64,000 bases of DNA from Robertmurraya korlensis (GCF_023715225.1 NZ_JAMBNS010000004.1:281881-345880); one strand, 5' to 3'. Shown: positions 33,300-42,601, numbered from the stretch's first letter. Made by a program: numbers and translations. The notes: generated by a model not told the origin, from the sequence alone.

Positions 33300-33425
33300 G
33301 GTATAGTTGTGAATGTTTCCAGCCTTAGAACGATCCTAGGGATCAACCGTGGCAATTTGAAAAACTAAATAACCGATCGTATAAACGAAGGCCTATCTTT
33401 TTCCAACAAAAGGTGGGCCTTTTTA
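33300..33425 (+). promoter_or_regulatory. Second structured leader with terminator
   Basis: The 180 bases between 33281 and 33465 contain AAGGCCTATCTTTT (33388-33401) pairing with AAAAGGTGGGCCTTTTT (33409-33425). Upstream, ACGATCCTAGGGATC (near 33331) and ACCGATCGT (near 33372) can pair with each other, which is typical of an aptamer-plus-terminator leader. No known class was recognised. It would control the flavin monooxygenase and importer genes. Confidence 0.5.
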
Positions 33426-33464
33426 TATATTCAAAACCAAATTCTTAATAAGGGAGACGAGTAT

Positions 33465-34811
33465 ATGACTAACCAAACCAAACAAATGAATTTAGGAGCC
33501 TTTTTTATGCTTCCGGGTCACCATGTAGCTGCCTGGAGACATCCGGAAAGCCACACCAGTGATATTCTGTCTTTTGATCTTTATCGAAAGCTTGCTGAAA
33601 CAGCTGAGCGAGGAAAATTCGACATGATTTTCTTTGCAGATGGATATGCGGTACATGACCGTAATGGAATCGGAATTGAACAAACCGTTAACGTAAGGCC
33701 CGACCCAGTGACCTTACTGGCTGCTTTAGCCGTAGCAACCAAGCATATCGGGTTGGCGGCAACAGCCTCCACCACCTATAATGAGCCTTTTCATCTGGCG
33801 AGAAAGTTTGCGACGATTGATCATCTTAGCAATGGACGCGCAGGGTGGAATGTGGTGACATCCTCCAGTGAAGAAGAGGCGCTAAATTTTAGTAAGGAAC
33901 ATCATTTGGAACATAATGTCCGGTACGAACGTGCGGAGGAATTTGTCGAAGTGGCTAAGAAGCTTTGGGACAGCTGGGAAGACGATGCTGTATTAATCAA
34001 TAAAGAAGCAGCGAAATTTGCTGATTCTAACCGTGTGCACCACGTAAATCATAAGGGGAATTGGTTCTCGATCAAGGGGCCATTAAATATATCGAGACCT
34101 GTTCAGGGCCATCCCGTCATTATTCAAGCTGGCTCGTCGGAAGCGGGGAAAGAGTTGGCAGCCAAGACGGCGGAAGTGATATTTACAGCTTGGCAAACGA
34201 TTGGTGAGGCTCAGGCCTTTTATCGAGATGTAAAAGGACGATTACAGAAATATGGACGAACGGAAGAGTCTTTGAAAATCATGCCTGGTGTGTTCCCAGT
34301 GATTGGACTGACTGAAAAGGAAGCGGAGGAAAAGAAGCAACATTTAGTTGAACTCATTCCTGAACAAGTAGGCGTTGGGTTATTATCAGCCTTAATTAGC
34401 TATGATTTGTCGGGCTATCCAATCGATAAACCTCTGCCAGATTTACCGAACATTAAGGACATCAACGGAGCGAAAACAAGATTTCAGCTAATCAAGGATT
34501 TAGGAGATCGGGAAGGACTAACGATTCGCCAGCTCTATCAGCGAGTGGCAGGAGCCAGAGGTCACCGTGAGATTAAGGGAACACCCATTCAAATTGCCGA
34601 TCAGCTGCAAGAATGGTTTGAGAATGGTGCTGCCGACGGATTTAACATCATGCCGCCATACCTTCCTGGAGGACTAGACGATTTTGTCAACTTAGTCATA
34701 CCAGAATTACAAAACCGTGGACTCTTTCGTGAGGAATATACGGGTCAAACCTTACGCGATCACCTTGGACTCTCAAGACCGGTAAACTTTTTTGAAACAA
34801 TTAAAGCCTAA
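33465..34811 (+). CDS. LLM-class flavin-dependent monooxygenase (NtaA/SnaA/DszA family)
   Basis: A 448-residue FMNH2-dependent monooxygenase of the nitrilotriacetate/dibenzothiophene-sulfone branch of the bacterial luciferase family. Recognisable parts are MNLGAFFMLPGHHVAAWRHP at the start, FDMIFFADGYA, LSNGRAGWNVVTSS and VQGHPVIIQAGSSEAGKELA (motifs quoted separately). These enzymes use reduced flavin from a separate reductase to cleave C-S or C-N bonds. GGGAG precedes the ATG. The importer permease and binding protein that follow are of the sulfonate/nitrate type, so a role in obtaining sulfur from an organic compound is likely. Confidence 0.88.
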   Translation: MTNQTKQMNLGAFFMLPGHHVAAWRHPESHTSDILSFDLYRKLAETAERGKFDMIFFADGYAVHDRNGIGIEQTVNVRPDPVTLLAALAVATKHIGLAATASTTYNEPFHLARKFATIDHLSNGRAGWNVVTSSSEEEALNFSKEHHLEHNVRYERAEEFVEVAKKLWDSWEDDAVLINKEAAKFADSNRVHHVNHKGNWFSIKGPLNISRPVQGHPVIIQAGSSEAGKELAAKTAEVIFTAWQTIGEAQAFYRDVKGRLQKYGRTEESLKIMPGVFPVIGLTEKEAEEKKQHLVELIPEQVGVGLLSALISYDLSGYPIDKPLPDLPNIKDINGAKTRFQLIKDLGDREGLTIRQLYQRVAGARGHREIKGTPIQIADQLQEWFENGAADGFNIMPPYLPGGLDDFVNLVIPELQNRGLFREEYTGQTLRDHLGLSRPVNFFETIKA

Positions 34812-34946
34812 ACAAAAATCGTCTCTATCGATCTACCATTTCCTAGAAAGAGAACCACAAAATCCTTCATGGAGTATCGCCATTTGGTGCTAAGTGAATT
34901 TGAAAAAGTCGAAGAGTTAGAGCTCGTAGATCGTGCTGGAATATAG
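34812..34946 (+). pseudogene. Tail of an SsuB-like ABC ATPase, rest deleted
   Basis: Directly after the monooxygenase stop, the frame from 34812 reads KIVSIDLPFPRKRT, then TKSFMEYRHLVLSEFEKVEE, ending DRAGI. The IDLPxPRxRT motif is the conserved C-terminus of SsuB/TauB-type ATPases. The nucleotide-binding domain is absent and there is no start codon. The ATPase gene that should stand between the monooxygenase and the permease has evidently been deleted. (Segments quoted separately.). Confidence 0.7.
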
Positions 34947-34957
34947 GGGGATAAACC

Positions 34958-35797
34958 ATGAGTAACCAAACCGTGATTTCATTGGAAGAAGTAAACACTT
35001 CCAAGCCAAGTATTTTTAATAGGAAAAGAAAAACAGGAAATCTTCGCCTAATTCTAAAAGGGTTTATTTTACCCGCAATCATCGTTATCGTTTGGGAGCT
35101 TTCAGGAGCATTGGGACTGATTTCGCCGACACTTTTACCAAGACCGAGTGTGATTTTCACCACCTTCGTGGATCTTATCCTGACGGGAGATTTAATCGGC
35201 CATTTCCAAATTAGTCTATTAAGGGCGATTGGTGGTTTCATATTAGGGGGAACACTTGGACTGCTTCTCGGATTAGCAGTAGGGTTTAAACAAAATATTG
35301 AACAAACAGTAGATCCAATGATTCAAATGCTTCGAACGGTTCCGACCTTGGCCGTTATCCCCTTATTTATTTTATGGTTTGGATTCGGCGAGGTCTCTAA
35401 AATTCTACTAATTGCTAAGGGGGCTTTTTTTCCTCTCTATGTAAATACATTTCTAGGGATTAGAGGTGTAGATTCAAAGTTGTTTGATGTGGCAAAGGTA
35501 TTGGAATTTAGTCGTTGGAAACAAATTACCCATTTGATTTTACCAGCAGCACTGCCGAACATTCTATTAGGCCTGCGATTATCATTAGGAGTGGCCTGGC
35601 TGGCATTGGTGGCTGCAGAATTGATGGGATCAAGCCAAGGAGTGGGGTATCTCATTACGGATGCAAGGCAATTCTCAAAGACAGACATTGTATTCGTTGG
35701 GATTATCATCTTTGCTGTATTTGGTAAGGTTTCTGATTCGTTAGTAAAAATATTCGAAAGAAAGTTATTAAAATGGCAGGATAATTTCCAGGGGTAA
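34958..35797 (+). CDS. ABC importer permease, SsuC/TauC type
   Basis: A 279-residue permease with about six helices. The conserved EAA-type loop is readable as DVAKVLEFSRWKQITHLILP AALPNILLGLRLSLGVAW (two quoted parts), and ADIRQ-like DARQFSKTD near the end is typical of SsuC/TauC/NrtB. It transports sulfonates, nitrate or similar anions in the family. AGGGGG precedes the ATG. Its ATPase partner is deleted locally, so a shared ATPase would be needed for function. Confidence 0.88.
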   Translation: MSNQTVISLEEVNTSKPSIFNRKRKTGNLRLILKGFILPAIIVIVWELSGALGLISPTLLPRPSVIFTTFVDLILTGDLIGHFQISLLRAIGGFILGGTLGLLLGLAVGFKQNIEQTVDPMIQMLRTVPTLAVIPLFILWFGFGEVSKILLIAKGAFFPLYVNTFLGIRGVDSKLFDVAKVLEFSRWKQITHLILPAALPNILLGLRLSLGVAWLALVAAELMGSSQGVGYLITDARQFSKTDIVFVGIIIFAVFGKVSDSLVKIFERKLLKWQDNFQG

Positions 35798-35845
35798 ACT
35801 TGAAATTTAAATCCGACTAAACTTATAAAATTTGGGGGTATTCTA

Positions 35846-36862
35846 ATGTCAAAGAAACTAGTGAAAATCTATAGCTTCCTACTAGTATTATCGTTCATAT
35901 TCATAACCGCCTGCGCCACGTCTTCTTCTAATTCAGAAACCGGGTCCAAACAATCAAAAAATGAGGAGATCGTCGTGAATATTGGCGTTCAGGGCAAAAT
36001 TGGTATCCTATCCTATGCCCAAACACACCAATACTTTGAGAAGGCTTTTGAAAAGGAAGGTGTAAAAGTAGTATGGAATGAGTTTGCTAGCGGACCGCCG
36101 CATTTTGAGGCCTTAGCATCCGGACGATTAGATTTTGGGTCTGTTGGGGGAACACCTGTCATTGCCGGTCAGTCTGGAAATGTAGATTTTAAGGCAATTG
36201 GTGTTTTGAGTGATGGTAAAAAAGGTAATTCTATTGTCATCCCGAAAGGAAGTTCTATTAAAGAATTAAAAGACTTAAAAGGGAAGAAAATTGGGGTAGC
36301 AAAAGGCAGTAGTGCCTACAATTTCTTATACATGGCACTTGATCGAGCGGGTTTAACGGATAAAGACATTGAGGTTATTCAGCTACAGCCCGATGAAGCA
36401 CGACCCGCGTTAGACAACGGCTCTATTGATGCGTGGTCCGTTTGGGAACCTTACGTAACGACGGCTTTATTTCAGACCGGTGCAAAAGTGTTGGTGTCAG
36501 GGGAAGACTTAAACATCAATGCCCCTAGCTTTTTAATTGCGAGAACAAAATTCACAAAGGACCACCCTGAATTAACGGTGTTATTTTTGAAAACATACGA
36601 ACAAGTCCGTCGAGACTACGTACAAAATTTGGATCAAGTAGCAAAAGATTTGGCAGAAGCCCAAAAGGTGGACGTGAAAATCATTGAAACGGTGCTTAAG
36701 AAAAGCGAACCGATCTTATCTCCAACAACCGACGAATTTGCAAAAGCACACCAAGAGCAAGCCGACTTCTTGTATTCAGTTGGAGGTATTGATCGTAAGC
36801 TGGATACTTCAAAGGTAATCGAAAACAAATTTGTCGAGGAAGCATTGAAAGATTTTCAATAA
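35846..36862 (+). CDS. ABC importer substrate-binding lipoprotein, SsuA type
   Basis: A 338-residue NMT1/SsuA-like binding protein. The signal peptide ends in a lipobox (ITAC, Cys about 23). The mature part has the family segments VVWNEFASGPPHFEALASGR LDFG, GKKIGVAKGSSAYNF and WSVWEPYV. Binding proteins of this group carry aliphatic sulfonates, nitrate or pyrimidine precursors. GGGGG lies before the ATG. It forms one operon with the permease and probably the monooxygenase. (Segments split for length.). Confidence 0.88.
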   Translation: MSKKLVKIYSFLLVLSFIFITACATSSSNSETGSKQSKNEEIVVNIGVQGKIGILSYAQTHQYFEKAFEKEGVKVVWNEFASGPPHFEALASGRLDFGSVGGTPVIAGQSGNVDFKAIGVLSDGKKGNSIVIPKGSSIKELKDLKGKKIGVAKGSSAYNFLYMALDRAGLTDKDIEVIQLQPDEARPALDNGSIDAWSVWEPYVTTALFQTGAKVLVSGEDLNINAPSFLIARTKFTKDHPELTVLFLKTYEQVRRDYVQNLDQVAKDLAEAQKVDVKIIETVLKKSEPILSPTTDEFAKAHQEQADFLYSVGGIDRKLDTSKVIENKFVEEALKDFQ

Positions 36863-36877
36863 GAATAGTTGAAAAAG

Positions 36878-36916
36878 AAACGGCATGCCTATTTAATAGG
36901 GATGTCGTTTTTGGTT
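36878..36916 (+). terminator. Terminator of the importer operon
   Basis: AAACGGCATGCCT (36878-36890) pairs with AGGGATGTCGTTT (36898-36910), followed by TTGG; the T tract is TTTTT. Confidence 0.75.
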
Positions 36917-37189
36917 GAAGTGAATTCGATAACCTTTTTGATTATCGCTAAAAGAGGGAGACTCTTGCATAGAATGACGAGTACATACAGAGAGAAACAA
37001 CAGCGACTGTAACAAAACCAAATTTTAAAAACACAAGAGTAATATTTTATAAATCAAGTAGGAATTTAATCTGTTAATATTTAAAATAATAAAAAAATTA
37101 GTAATAGTGGAATTGTTAAAAGAACAAAGGAAGATTTTAAAACAAAGTTTTCAGAAATTTCTATACTATCTAGTTAAGGGGGAACATGC
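36917..37189. other. Upstream region of the molybdenum-hydroxylase operon
   Basis: A+T rich with no gene. It must contain the operon promoter. I could not single out convincing -35/-10 elements or direct repeats for the AraC-type regulator encoded next. Confidence 0.4.
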
Positions 37190-37963
37190 TTGGCGGAGAT
37201 CTTGATTGTTGATAATGATATCGAAGCAAGAAAAGAGCTTTGTGAGTTAGTGAGAGAAAGTAAGTACAGCTATTTAACAACCTATGAAGCGAGTACCGCT
37301 CAAAGAGGATTATTACTTCTCAAACAAAATCAACCTAGTGCCCTTATCATCGATCTTTCTTTACCTGAAATGAATGGCATGAATTTTGGAAGGGCGGCTT
37401 TGGAGCTTTATCCTAATCTTCCTATTATTATTGTCACTCAGTTAAAAATGTTTGATTTAGCACAGGAAGCAATGAATTCCGGTTTTTCCTCTTATTTATT
37501 GAAACCGCTTACTAAAAATGAGTTGATTCATACCTTTGATCGCGTGTTACCAAAAGGGATCAGTAAGGAAGTCACCCAAAGCATGAATCCAGTAAACCGA
37601 TTGGATTCCAATGATTTGAAGAATCCGATTGAAAGTGCGATCCAGTTTATTCAATCGAATTATGGTGAGCCACTCTCCTTAAAGGGAATTTCCGATCAAG
37701 TTTATTTAAGTCCCTCCTATTTTAGTAAACTCTTTAAGGAAGAAACGGGGATGACCTTTGTAGAATACTTGTCTTTCGTCAGAGTGCAAAAGGCCAAAGG
37801 GATGCTAAGACTGTCTGCTCTCCCTATAGATATTATTGCTCACAATACAGGTTTTTCTAATCAAAGCTATTTTTCAACATCGTTCAAAAAGATCGTTGGG
37901 AAAACACCAAGTGAATACAGGGACCAATTTCATTGGGAGTATCACAAGGAAGTCAAAGTTTAG
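37190..37963 (+). CDS. Orphan response regulator with AraC domain
   Basis: A 257-residue protein: receiver domain (acidic pocket VDNDIEAR, phosphorylation Asp about 54 in IIDLSLPEMNG, Lys in LLKPL) joined directly to an AraC helix-turn-helix (LSPSYFSKLFKEETG and GFSNQSYFSTSFKKIVG). The middle region of YesN proteins is missing. TTG 37190 is the start, after AAGGGGGAA. No kinase gene is near. The next gene follows after 11 bases, so it heads the molybdenum-hydroxylase operon and is its probable activator. Whether it is phosphorylated or binds a ligand cannot be told. Confidence 0.88.
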   Translation: MAEILIVDNDIEARKELCELVRESKYSYLTTYEASTAQRGLLLLKQNQPSALIIDLSLPEMNGMNFGRAALELYPNLPIIIVTQLKMFDLAQEAMNSGFSSYLLKPLTKNELIHTFDRVLPKGISKEVTQSMNPVNRLDSNDLKNPIESAIQFIQSNYGEPLSLKGISDQVYLSPSYFSKLFKEETGMTFVEYLSFVRVQKAKGMLRLSALPIDIIAHNTGFSNQSYFSTSFKKIVGKTPSEYRDQFHWEYHKEVKV

Positions 37964-37974
37964 GAGGTGGTCAA

Positions 37975-39090
37975 TTGATTTCAATACATAAAGAAATAAA
38001 GAGATGTCAACAAAATCAACTGAGGGGTGTTCTCGGTACGATCATTTCAACAGAAGGTTCTACCTATCAAAAGCCAGGGGCTAGATGCTTCATTTCCAGT
38101 GATGGAACCTTAACTGGCCTCCTAAGTGGGGGCTGTGTAGAAAGTGATCTTATCGAACATGCGTATAAGGTTCTAGAAAGCGGAGTTCCACAAACCCTCC
38201 ATTATAATTTCCAAGATGAGGGAGACATTGTTTGGGGGCTTGGACTTGGCTGTAATGGAAAAATGAATATATTACTTGAACCCTATGAACCTGAGATGAA
38301 CCCAGCTTCTCATATCATAGAAAAGTTTTTTACCACTTCCTTAACCAAACAAATAGGGCAGCTGATCGTTGTAGAGGCGAATAAGCCTCATTTGATTGGG
38401 AAGCGATGGCTGCTTGATCCTCAAAAGGACCAAGAAGAGTTACTGAATATCGAATATCCTGAGATTTCTACTTATTTTTTACAAAATAACATTCCATTAA
38501 AACCTGGAGTTACCTTCGTGGGTGGAGAGCATCAACTTCATATCTATAGCGAAATCACGACTCCACCTCCTAACTTAACCATATTTGGTGCTGGCCCTGA
38601 TGCTATTCCGCTTGTTCGAATAGCCAAACAATTACATTGGTATGTCACCTTGGTCGATCATAGAGCTGCCTATGCAAACTCTTCTCTATTTCCAGAAGCA
38701 GACGAGATTATCGTCTATTGCAATGATCAATACCCACCGGTTACGATCACAAGTCAATCCTACGTTGTGTTAATGACCCATCATTTCTTACAAGATCAAA
38801 TGATTTTAGAAGGATTGTATCAATCGGATGCTGCTTATATTGGTTTACTTGGTCCGAGAAAAAGAACCGAGGAACTGATTTCAACCAGTCAGAAGCTGAA
38901 TACTATTGATGATTTTTCAAACATCCATAGTCCGATTGGGCTTGATATTGGTTCAAAAACACCAGAAGAAATCGCCTTAAGTATCTTAGCAGAAATCACG
39001 TTGGTTCACCGCGAGGGATCTGGATTAAAGCTCACCGAATTAAAGGGAAGTCTATCGTTCTCCCCAAAAAGGGGTGTGATGAATTATTGA
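37975..39090 (+). CDS. XdhC/CoxI-family molybdenum-cofactor insertion factor
   Basis: A 371-residue XdhC-type protein. The N-terminal domain has GSTYQKPGARCFIS and SGGCVESDLIEHA, and the middle has GLGLGCNGKMNILLEP. The C-terminal Rossmann domain has IFGAGPDAIPLVRIAKQLHW and IGLLGPRKRTEEL, with HSPIGLDIGSKTPEEIALSI near the end. XdhC proteins bind molybdenum cofactor, promote its sulfuration and insert it into xanthine-dehydrogenase-family enzymes. TTG 37975 is chosen because AGGAGGTGG lies directly upstream. It serves the hydroxylase encoded downstream. Confidence 0.9.
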   Translation: MISIHKEIKRCQQNQLRGVLGTIISTEGSTYQKPGARCFISSDGTLTGLLSGGCVESDLIEHAYKVLESGVPQTLHYNFQDEGDIVWGLGLGCNGKMNILLEPYEPEMNPASHIIEKFFTTSLTKQIGQLIVVEANKPHLIGKRWLLDPQKDQEELLNIEYPEISTYFLQNNIPLKPGVTFVGGEHQLHIYSEITTPPPNLTIFGAGPDAIPLVRIAKQLHWYVTLVDHRAAYANSSLFPEADEIIVYCNDQYPPVTITSQSYVVLMTHHFLQDQMILEGLYQSDAAYIGLLGPRKRTEELISTSQKLNTIDDFSNIHSPIGLDIGSKTPEEIALSILAEITLVHREGSGLKLTELKGSLSFSPKRGVMNY

Positions 39091-39112
39091 AGCTCAACAT
39101 CAAGTATGGGGA

Positions 39113-39697
39113 GTGATCCTAGCTGCTGGCTTTTCCAGAAGAATGGGAACGGCAAAAATGCTACTACCTTATAGAGGGAAATCGATTCTTCAACATGTGA
39201 TTGATCAGGGGTTAGGCTCTTCATTATCTGGCATATCCGTTGTCATTAATCCGGATGTCCCTGGACTTTATCAAGATGTGTCTGTCACGGGAGTGAATCA
39301 GATTTTAATCAATGATCAAGCTTCAGATGGGATGTCCTCGTCTTTCAAGCTAGGCTTACGTTCCATACCGAATCATATAAAGGCCGTCGTATTTTTATTA
39401 GGAGATCAGCCCCTTCTTACGTCTGATGAGATTAATAAGGTGATCAAGGATTACTATTGGCAAAAAGACAGACCATTAATCGTGCAAGCTTCCTATCAAG
39501 GGGAAAAGGGACATCCTGTCTTATTTGATCGGAAACTGTTTCCATATCTTTTCGATGCAAAAGGGGATGAAGGTGGTCGTTCGGTTTTGAAAAAATTTCA
39601 AAAAGATGTGTTTTATTCAGAAATGGGGAAAAAGCAAATCCAAGATATTGATACGTTAGTAGACTATGAACATTTACTTCGGGAGGAGGTCGTGTAA
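39113..39697 (+). CDS. MocA-like molybdenum-cofactor cytidylyl/nucleotidyltransferase
   Basis: A 194-residue nucleotidyltransferase with the Mg-NTP loop ILAAGFSRRMGTAKMLLPY and GDQPLLTSDEI. It belongs to the MocA/PucB group that makes the dinucleotide form of the cofactor for hydroxylases. The start is uncertain: GTG 39113 falls inside the first conserved strand (VWGVILAAG) with GGGGA too close. The in-frame codons upstream are only ATT (39083, 39086), spaced well from AAAAGGGG. A rare ATT start coupled to the XdhC stop is therefore possible and would add ten residues. It overlaps the next gene by one base. Confidence 0.85.
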   Translation: MILAAGFSRRMGTAKMLLPYRGKSILQHVIDQGLGSSLSGISVVINPDVPGLYQDVSVTGVNQILINDQASDGMSSSFKLGLRSIPNHIKAVVFLLGDQPLLTSDEINKVIKDYYWQKDRPLIVQASYQGEKGHPVLFDRKLFPYLFDAKGDEGGRSVLKKFQKDVFYSEMGKKQIQDIDTLVDYEHLLREEVV

Positions 39698-42123
39698 TGG
39701 AAAAAGTCATAGGTAAAGCGGTTACGAGAGTAGAGGATACTAGACTCTTAACCGGACAAGGAAAGTATATTGATGATATTGGAACACCTGCCAACACTGC
39801 CCATATTGCCATTTTAAGAAGTACGTACCCACATGCCAAAATCATCTCCATTGATACCTCAGAAGCGTTGAATCTACGTGGTGTGAAGGGGATTGTCACG
39901 GGAAAAGATATTCTGCCATTTGTTCAACCCTTTAGCGTGGGTGTAAGTGCTCCAGTTAAGTACTATCCGATGGCGATTGATAAGGTGCGCTATGTGGGTG
40001 AACCGGTCGCAGTCGTGGTGGCGAAAAATCGTTATATTGCAGAGGATGCATTGGAAAAAATTAAGGTCGTCTATGAATCTCTTACACCCATTGTAGATAT
40101 AGAGAAATCGTTAGAGGAGGATGCTCCACTTCTTCATGAACATATCGGTTCTAATATTGCGAACCATCGAACCTTTCACTACGGAAAGGTGGATGAAGCC
40201 TTTGAAGAGGCTGATCGCATTATTAAACACAAGTTTCACTTTCCGAAATATTCCGCCACACCCGTAGAAACCTATGGAATGATTGCGCAATATGAGGAGA
40301 GTTCCAATCAATATACGATTCATGCCAATTTTCATGGCCCCTTCGTCATTCAATCGGTCATGGCGGGTGCCTTAAAAATACCTAGTAATCGATTAAGAAT
40401 TATTGTTCCGAAAGACATTGGCGGCAGTTATGGGATTAAGGCTGGAACTTATCCATATATGGTTTTATGTGCCGTTGTTAGTAGAATGGTCGGCTGTCCT
40501 GTGAAATGGATTGAGGACCGCCAAGAGCATTTATCTGCTAGTTCGAGTGGAACGGACCGTGTCACTTATATAGAGGCAGCCGTCAAAGAAGATGGGAAGG
40601 TACTAGGGTTGAAAATGAAGTTAATTGATAACGTAGGGGCTTATATTCGAGCACCTGAGCCCGCATGCTTGTATAGAACGCATGCCAATTCAACCGGTGC
40701 CTATGATATTCCTAATTTGATGATTGATGCTTACGCCATTATGACCAACAAGCTACCAACAGGGCTGATTCGAGGGTATGGGGGCCAAGAATTATATTTT
40801 CCACTAGAGCGAATCATGCAGGAAATTGCCCATCAATTACAGCTGGATCCTGCTGATGTGCTCAGAAGAAATTTAATTAAAAAGGAGCAATTCCCTTATC
40901 AAACAGCCTCTGGCGGTATGTATGATAGCGGAGATTATGAAAAGGGCTTTGAGCTTGCCTTAGAAATGGGAAACTACAAGGAAATTGAACAGAAAAGAGA
41001 AGACGCGAGACAAAGAGGAAAATTATTTGGTGTCGGCTTAGCCTGTATTGTTGAACCGTCAGGCTCGAACATGGGGTATATCACCATTGCCCTTACACCG
41101 GAGGAGAGAGCTTCCTCTTTACCGAAGTCAGGCTGTGCCGAAGCAGCGACGATCTCCATGGATCCGATGGGCTGTGTGAATGTTCGCATCAGTACCACGC
41201 CTTCTGGGCAAGGTCATGAAACGGTTACTGCCCAAATTGTCTCAGACGTATTAGGAATACCAAGAGAACAAATTAATGTCGTCGCTGAGCTGGACACCTC
41301 AACGAGTGCCTGGTCGATTGCTTCAGGCAGCTATTCCAGTCGATTTGCGTCTCTAGGGTCTAGTGCGGTATTTTACGCCGCGCATAAAGTAAGAAAAAAA
41401 TTAATCAAAATCGCGGCATATCATCTACAAGCTGACGAGAATGACTTAACCATTGAAAACGGATCCATCGTTTCAAAAAAAGATCCTTCCATCAAATATT
41501 CATTGAAAAGAGCAGCAGGCTCTGCCCATTGGAATCCTCTCTCTCTACCAGATGGCATGGAACCGGGAATTTATGAAACCTACTATTATACCGCAAAGGT
41601 CGCAGAGCCACCGGATGAAAATGACTTAGTGAACTCATCGGTTACCTATGGTTTCGTTGCAGATATGGTGACCGTTGAAGTTGATCCTGATACTGGTGAA
41701 GTTCAGATTATCGATTATTTTACCGTTCACGATGCTGGGAAACTATTAAATCCGTTAATTGTAGATGGTCAAATATACGGGGGACTCGTTCATGGGCTGG
41801 GAGGAGCCATGTATGAAGAGCTTGCCTATGATGACAAAGGTCAATTTTTAACCGGGTCCTTTATGGATTATTTATGCCCAACTGCACCAGAAATTCCAAA
41901 CATCACCATTAAACATATCGAAACTCCATCGCCTCTTACTCCACTAGGAGCAAAGGGATTGGGAGAAGGAAATACGATGAGTGCACCAGCGGTTATTGCC
42001 AATGCCGTTAATGATGCGTTAAAGCTGTATGGAGTGATGATTGATACTTTACCTTTAAGTCCGAATCGGATTTGGAATCTATTAAATAAGGCGAAAGAAA
42101 AGAGAGGGGCGAATCAAGTATGA
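39697..42123 (+). CDS. Molybdenum hydroxylase large subunit (2-furoyl-CoA dehydrogenase HmfA-like)
   Basis: An 808-residue xanthine-dehydrogenase-family large subunit. Molybdenum-pterin motifs are visible: GGSYGIKAG, RGYGGQELYFPLERI, SGQGHETVTAQI and the active-site Glu region LGAKGLGEGNTMSAP. The AYRCSFR loop diagnostic of CO dehydrogenase form I is not present. With the FAD and 2Fe-2S subunits downstream it forms an L2M2S2-type enzyme that hydroxylates an aromatic ring with water. An adjacent CoA ligase and an enoyl-CoA hydratase-type gene point to a CoA-ester substrate, best fitting 2-furoyl-CoA. GGGAGGAGG precedes the ATG. Confidence 0.88.
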   Translation: MEKVIGKAVTRVEDTRLLTGQGKYIDDIGTPANTAHIAILRSTYPHAKIISIDTSEALNLRGVKGIVTGKDILPFVQPFSVGVSAPVKYYPMAIDKVRYVGEPVAVVVAKNRYIAEDALEKIKVVYESLTPIVDIEKSLEEDAPLLHEHIGSNIANHRTFHYGKVDEAFEEADRIIKHKFHFPKYSATPVETYGMIAQYEESSNQYTIHANFHGPFVIQSVMAGALKIPSNRLRIIVPKDIGGSYGIKAGTYPYMVLCAVVSRMVGCPVKWIEDRQEHLSASSSGTDRVTYIEAAVKEDGKVLGLKMKLIDNVGAYIRAPEPACLYRTHANSTGAYDIPNLMIDAYAIMTNKLPTGLIRGYGGQELYFPLERIMQEIAHQLQLDPADVLRRNLIKKEQFPYQTASGGMYDSGDYEKGFELALEMGNYKEIEQKREDARQRGKLFGVGLACIVEPSGSNMGYITIALTPEERASSLPKSGCAEAATISMDPMGCVNVRISTTPSGQGHETVTAQIVSDVLGIPREQINVVAELDTSTSAWSIASGSYSSRFASLGSSAVFYAAHKVRKKLIKIAAYHLQADENDLTIENGSIVSKKDPSIKYSLKRAAGSAHWNPLSLPDGMEPGIYETYYYTAKVAEPPDENDLVNSSVTYGFVADMVTVEVDPDTGEVQIIDYFTVHDAGKLLNPLIVDGQIYGGLVHGLGGAMYEELAYDDKGQFLTGSFMDYLCPTAPEIPNITIKHIETPSPLTPLGAKGLGEGNTMSAPAVIANAVNDALKLYGVMIDTLPLSPNRIWNLLNKAKEKRGANQV

Positions 42124-42575
42124 ATGGAGAAGGAAGCTTAACGCTTGAAGCAGGATTGGAACAATCATGGGCTATTCTACTAGATCCAAATGTTTTGCAA
42201 AAATGTATTATGGGCTGCAATAAACTAACGCAAGTCGAGGAAAACAAATATAAGGCGGAGTTAGCGATTGGAATTGCAGCGGTTAAAGGAAAATATGAAT
42301 CTACTATCGAAATCGCCGATATTGAAAATCTAAAGAGTTATAAGTTGATTGTGAAGGGGGAAGGGGGACCAGGAAATGTGGAAGCAACTGGTGTCATTCA
42401 TCTGGAGCACCAAGACGAAAATCAAACCTTACTGTCGTATACGTATGAAGCAGAAGTTGGCGGAAAGGTCGCGATGGTCGGTCAACGAATGTTGAGCGGG
42501 GTGGCCAAACTGATTATTCAAGACTTTTTCAAGAAGTTTGGGAAAGAGTTAAAGAACATCGAAAAAAGTGCTTGA
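42120..42575 (+). CDS. CoxG-like SRPBCC protein
   Basis: A 151-residue SRPBCC protein of the CoxG (carbon monoxide dehydrogenase subunit G) group: LLDPNVLQKCIMGCNKLTQV, then a VKGKYESTIEIADIE stretch and a VGQRMLSGVAKLIIQDFFKK C-terminal helix. In CO dehydrogenase operons CoxG anchors the enzyme to the membrane. The same protein type accompanies other molybdenum hydroxylases, where it may direct electrons to the respiratory chain. It overlaps the large-subunit gene by ATGA. Confidence 0.85.
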   Translation: MNGEGSLTLEAGLEQSWAILLDPNVLQKCIMGCNKLTQVEENKYKAELAIGIAAVKGKYESTIEIADIENLKSYKLIVKGEGGPGNVEATGVIHLEHQDENQTLLSYTYEAEVGGKVAMVGQRMLSGVAKLIIQDFFKKFGKELKNIEKSA

Positions 42576-42601
42576 TGAAATGAAAGGAGGGATGATAGGG
42601 A

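Noticed and set aside
32749..33425. SAM (S-box) or purine riboswitch
   Set aside because: Key conserved segments of these aptamers are absent in both leaders.
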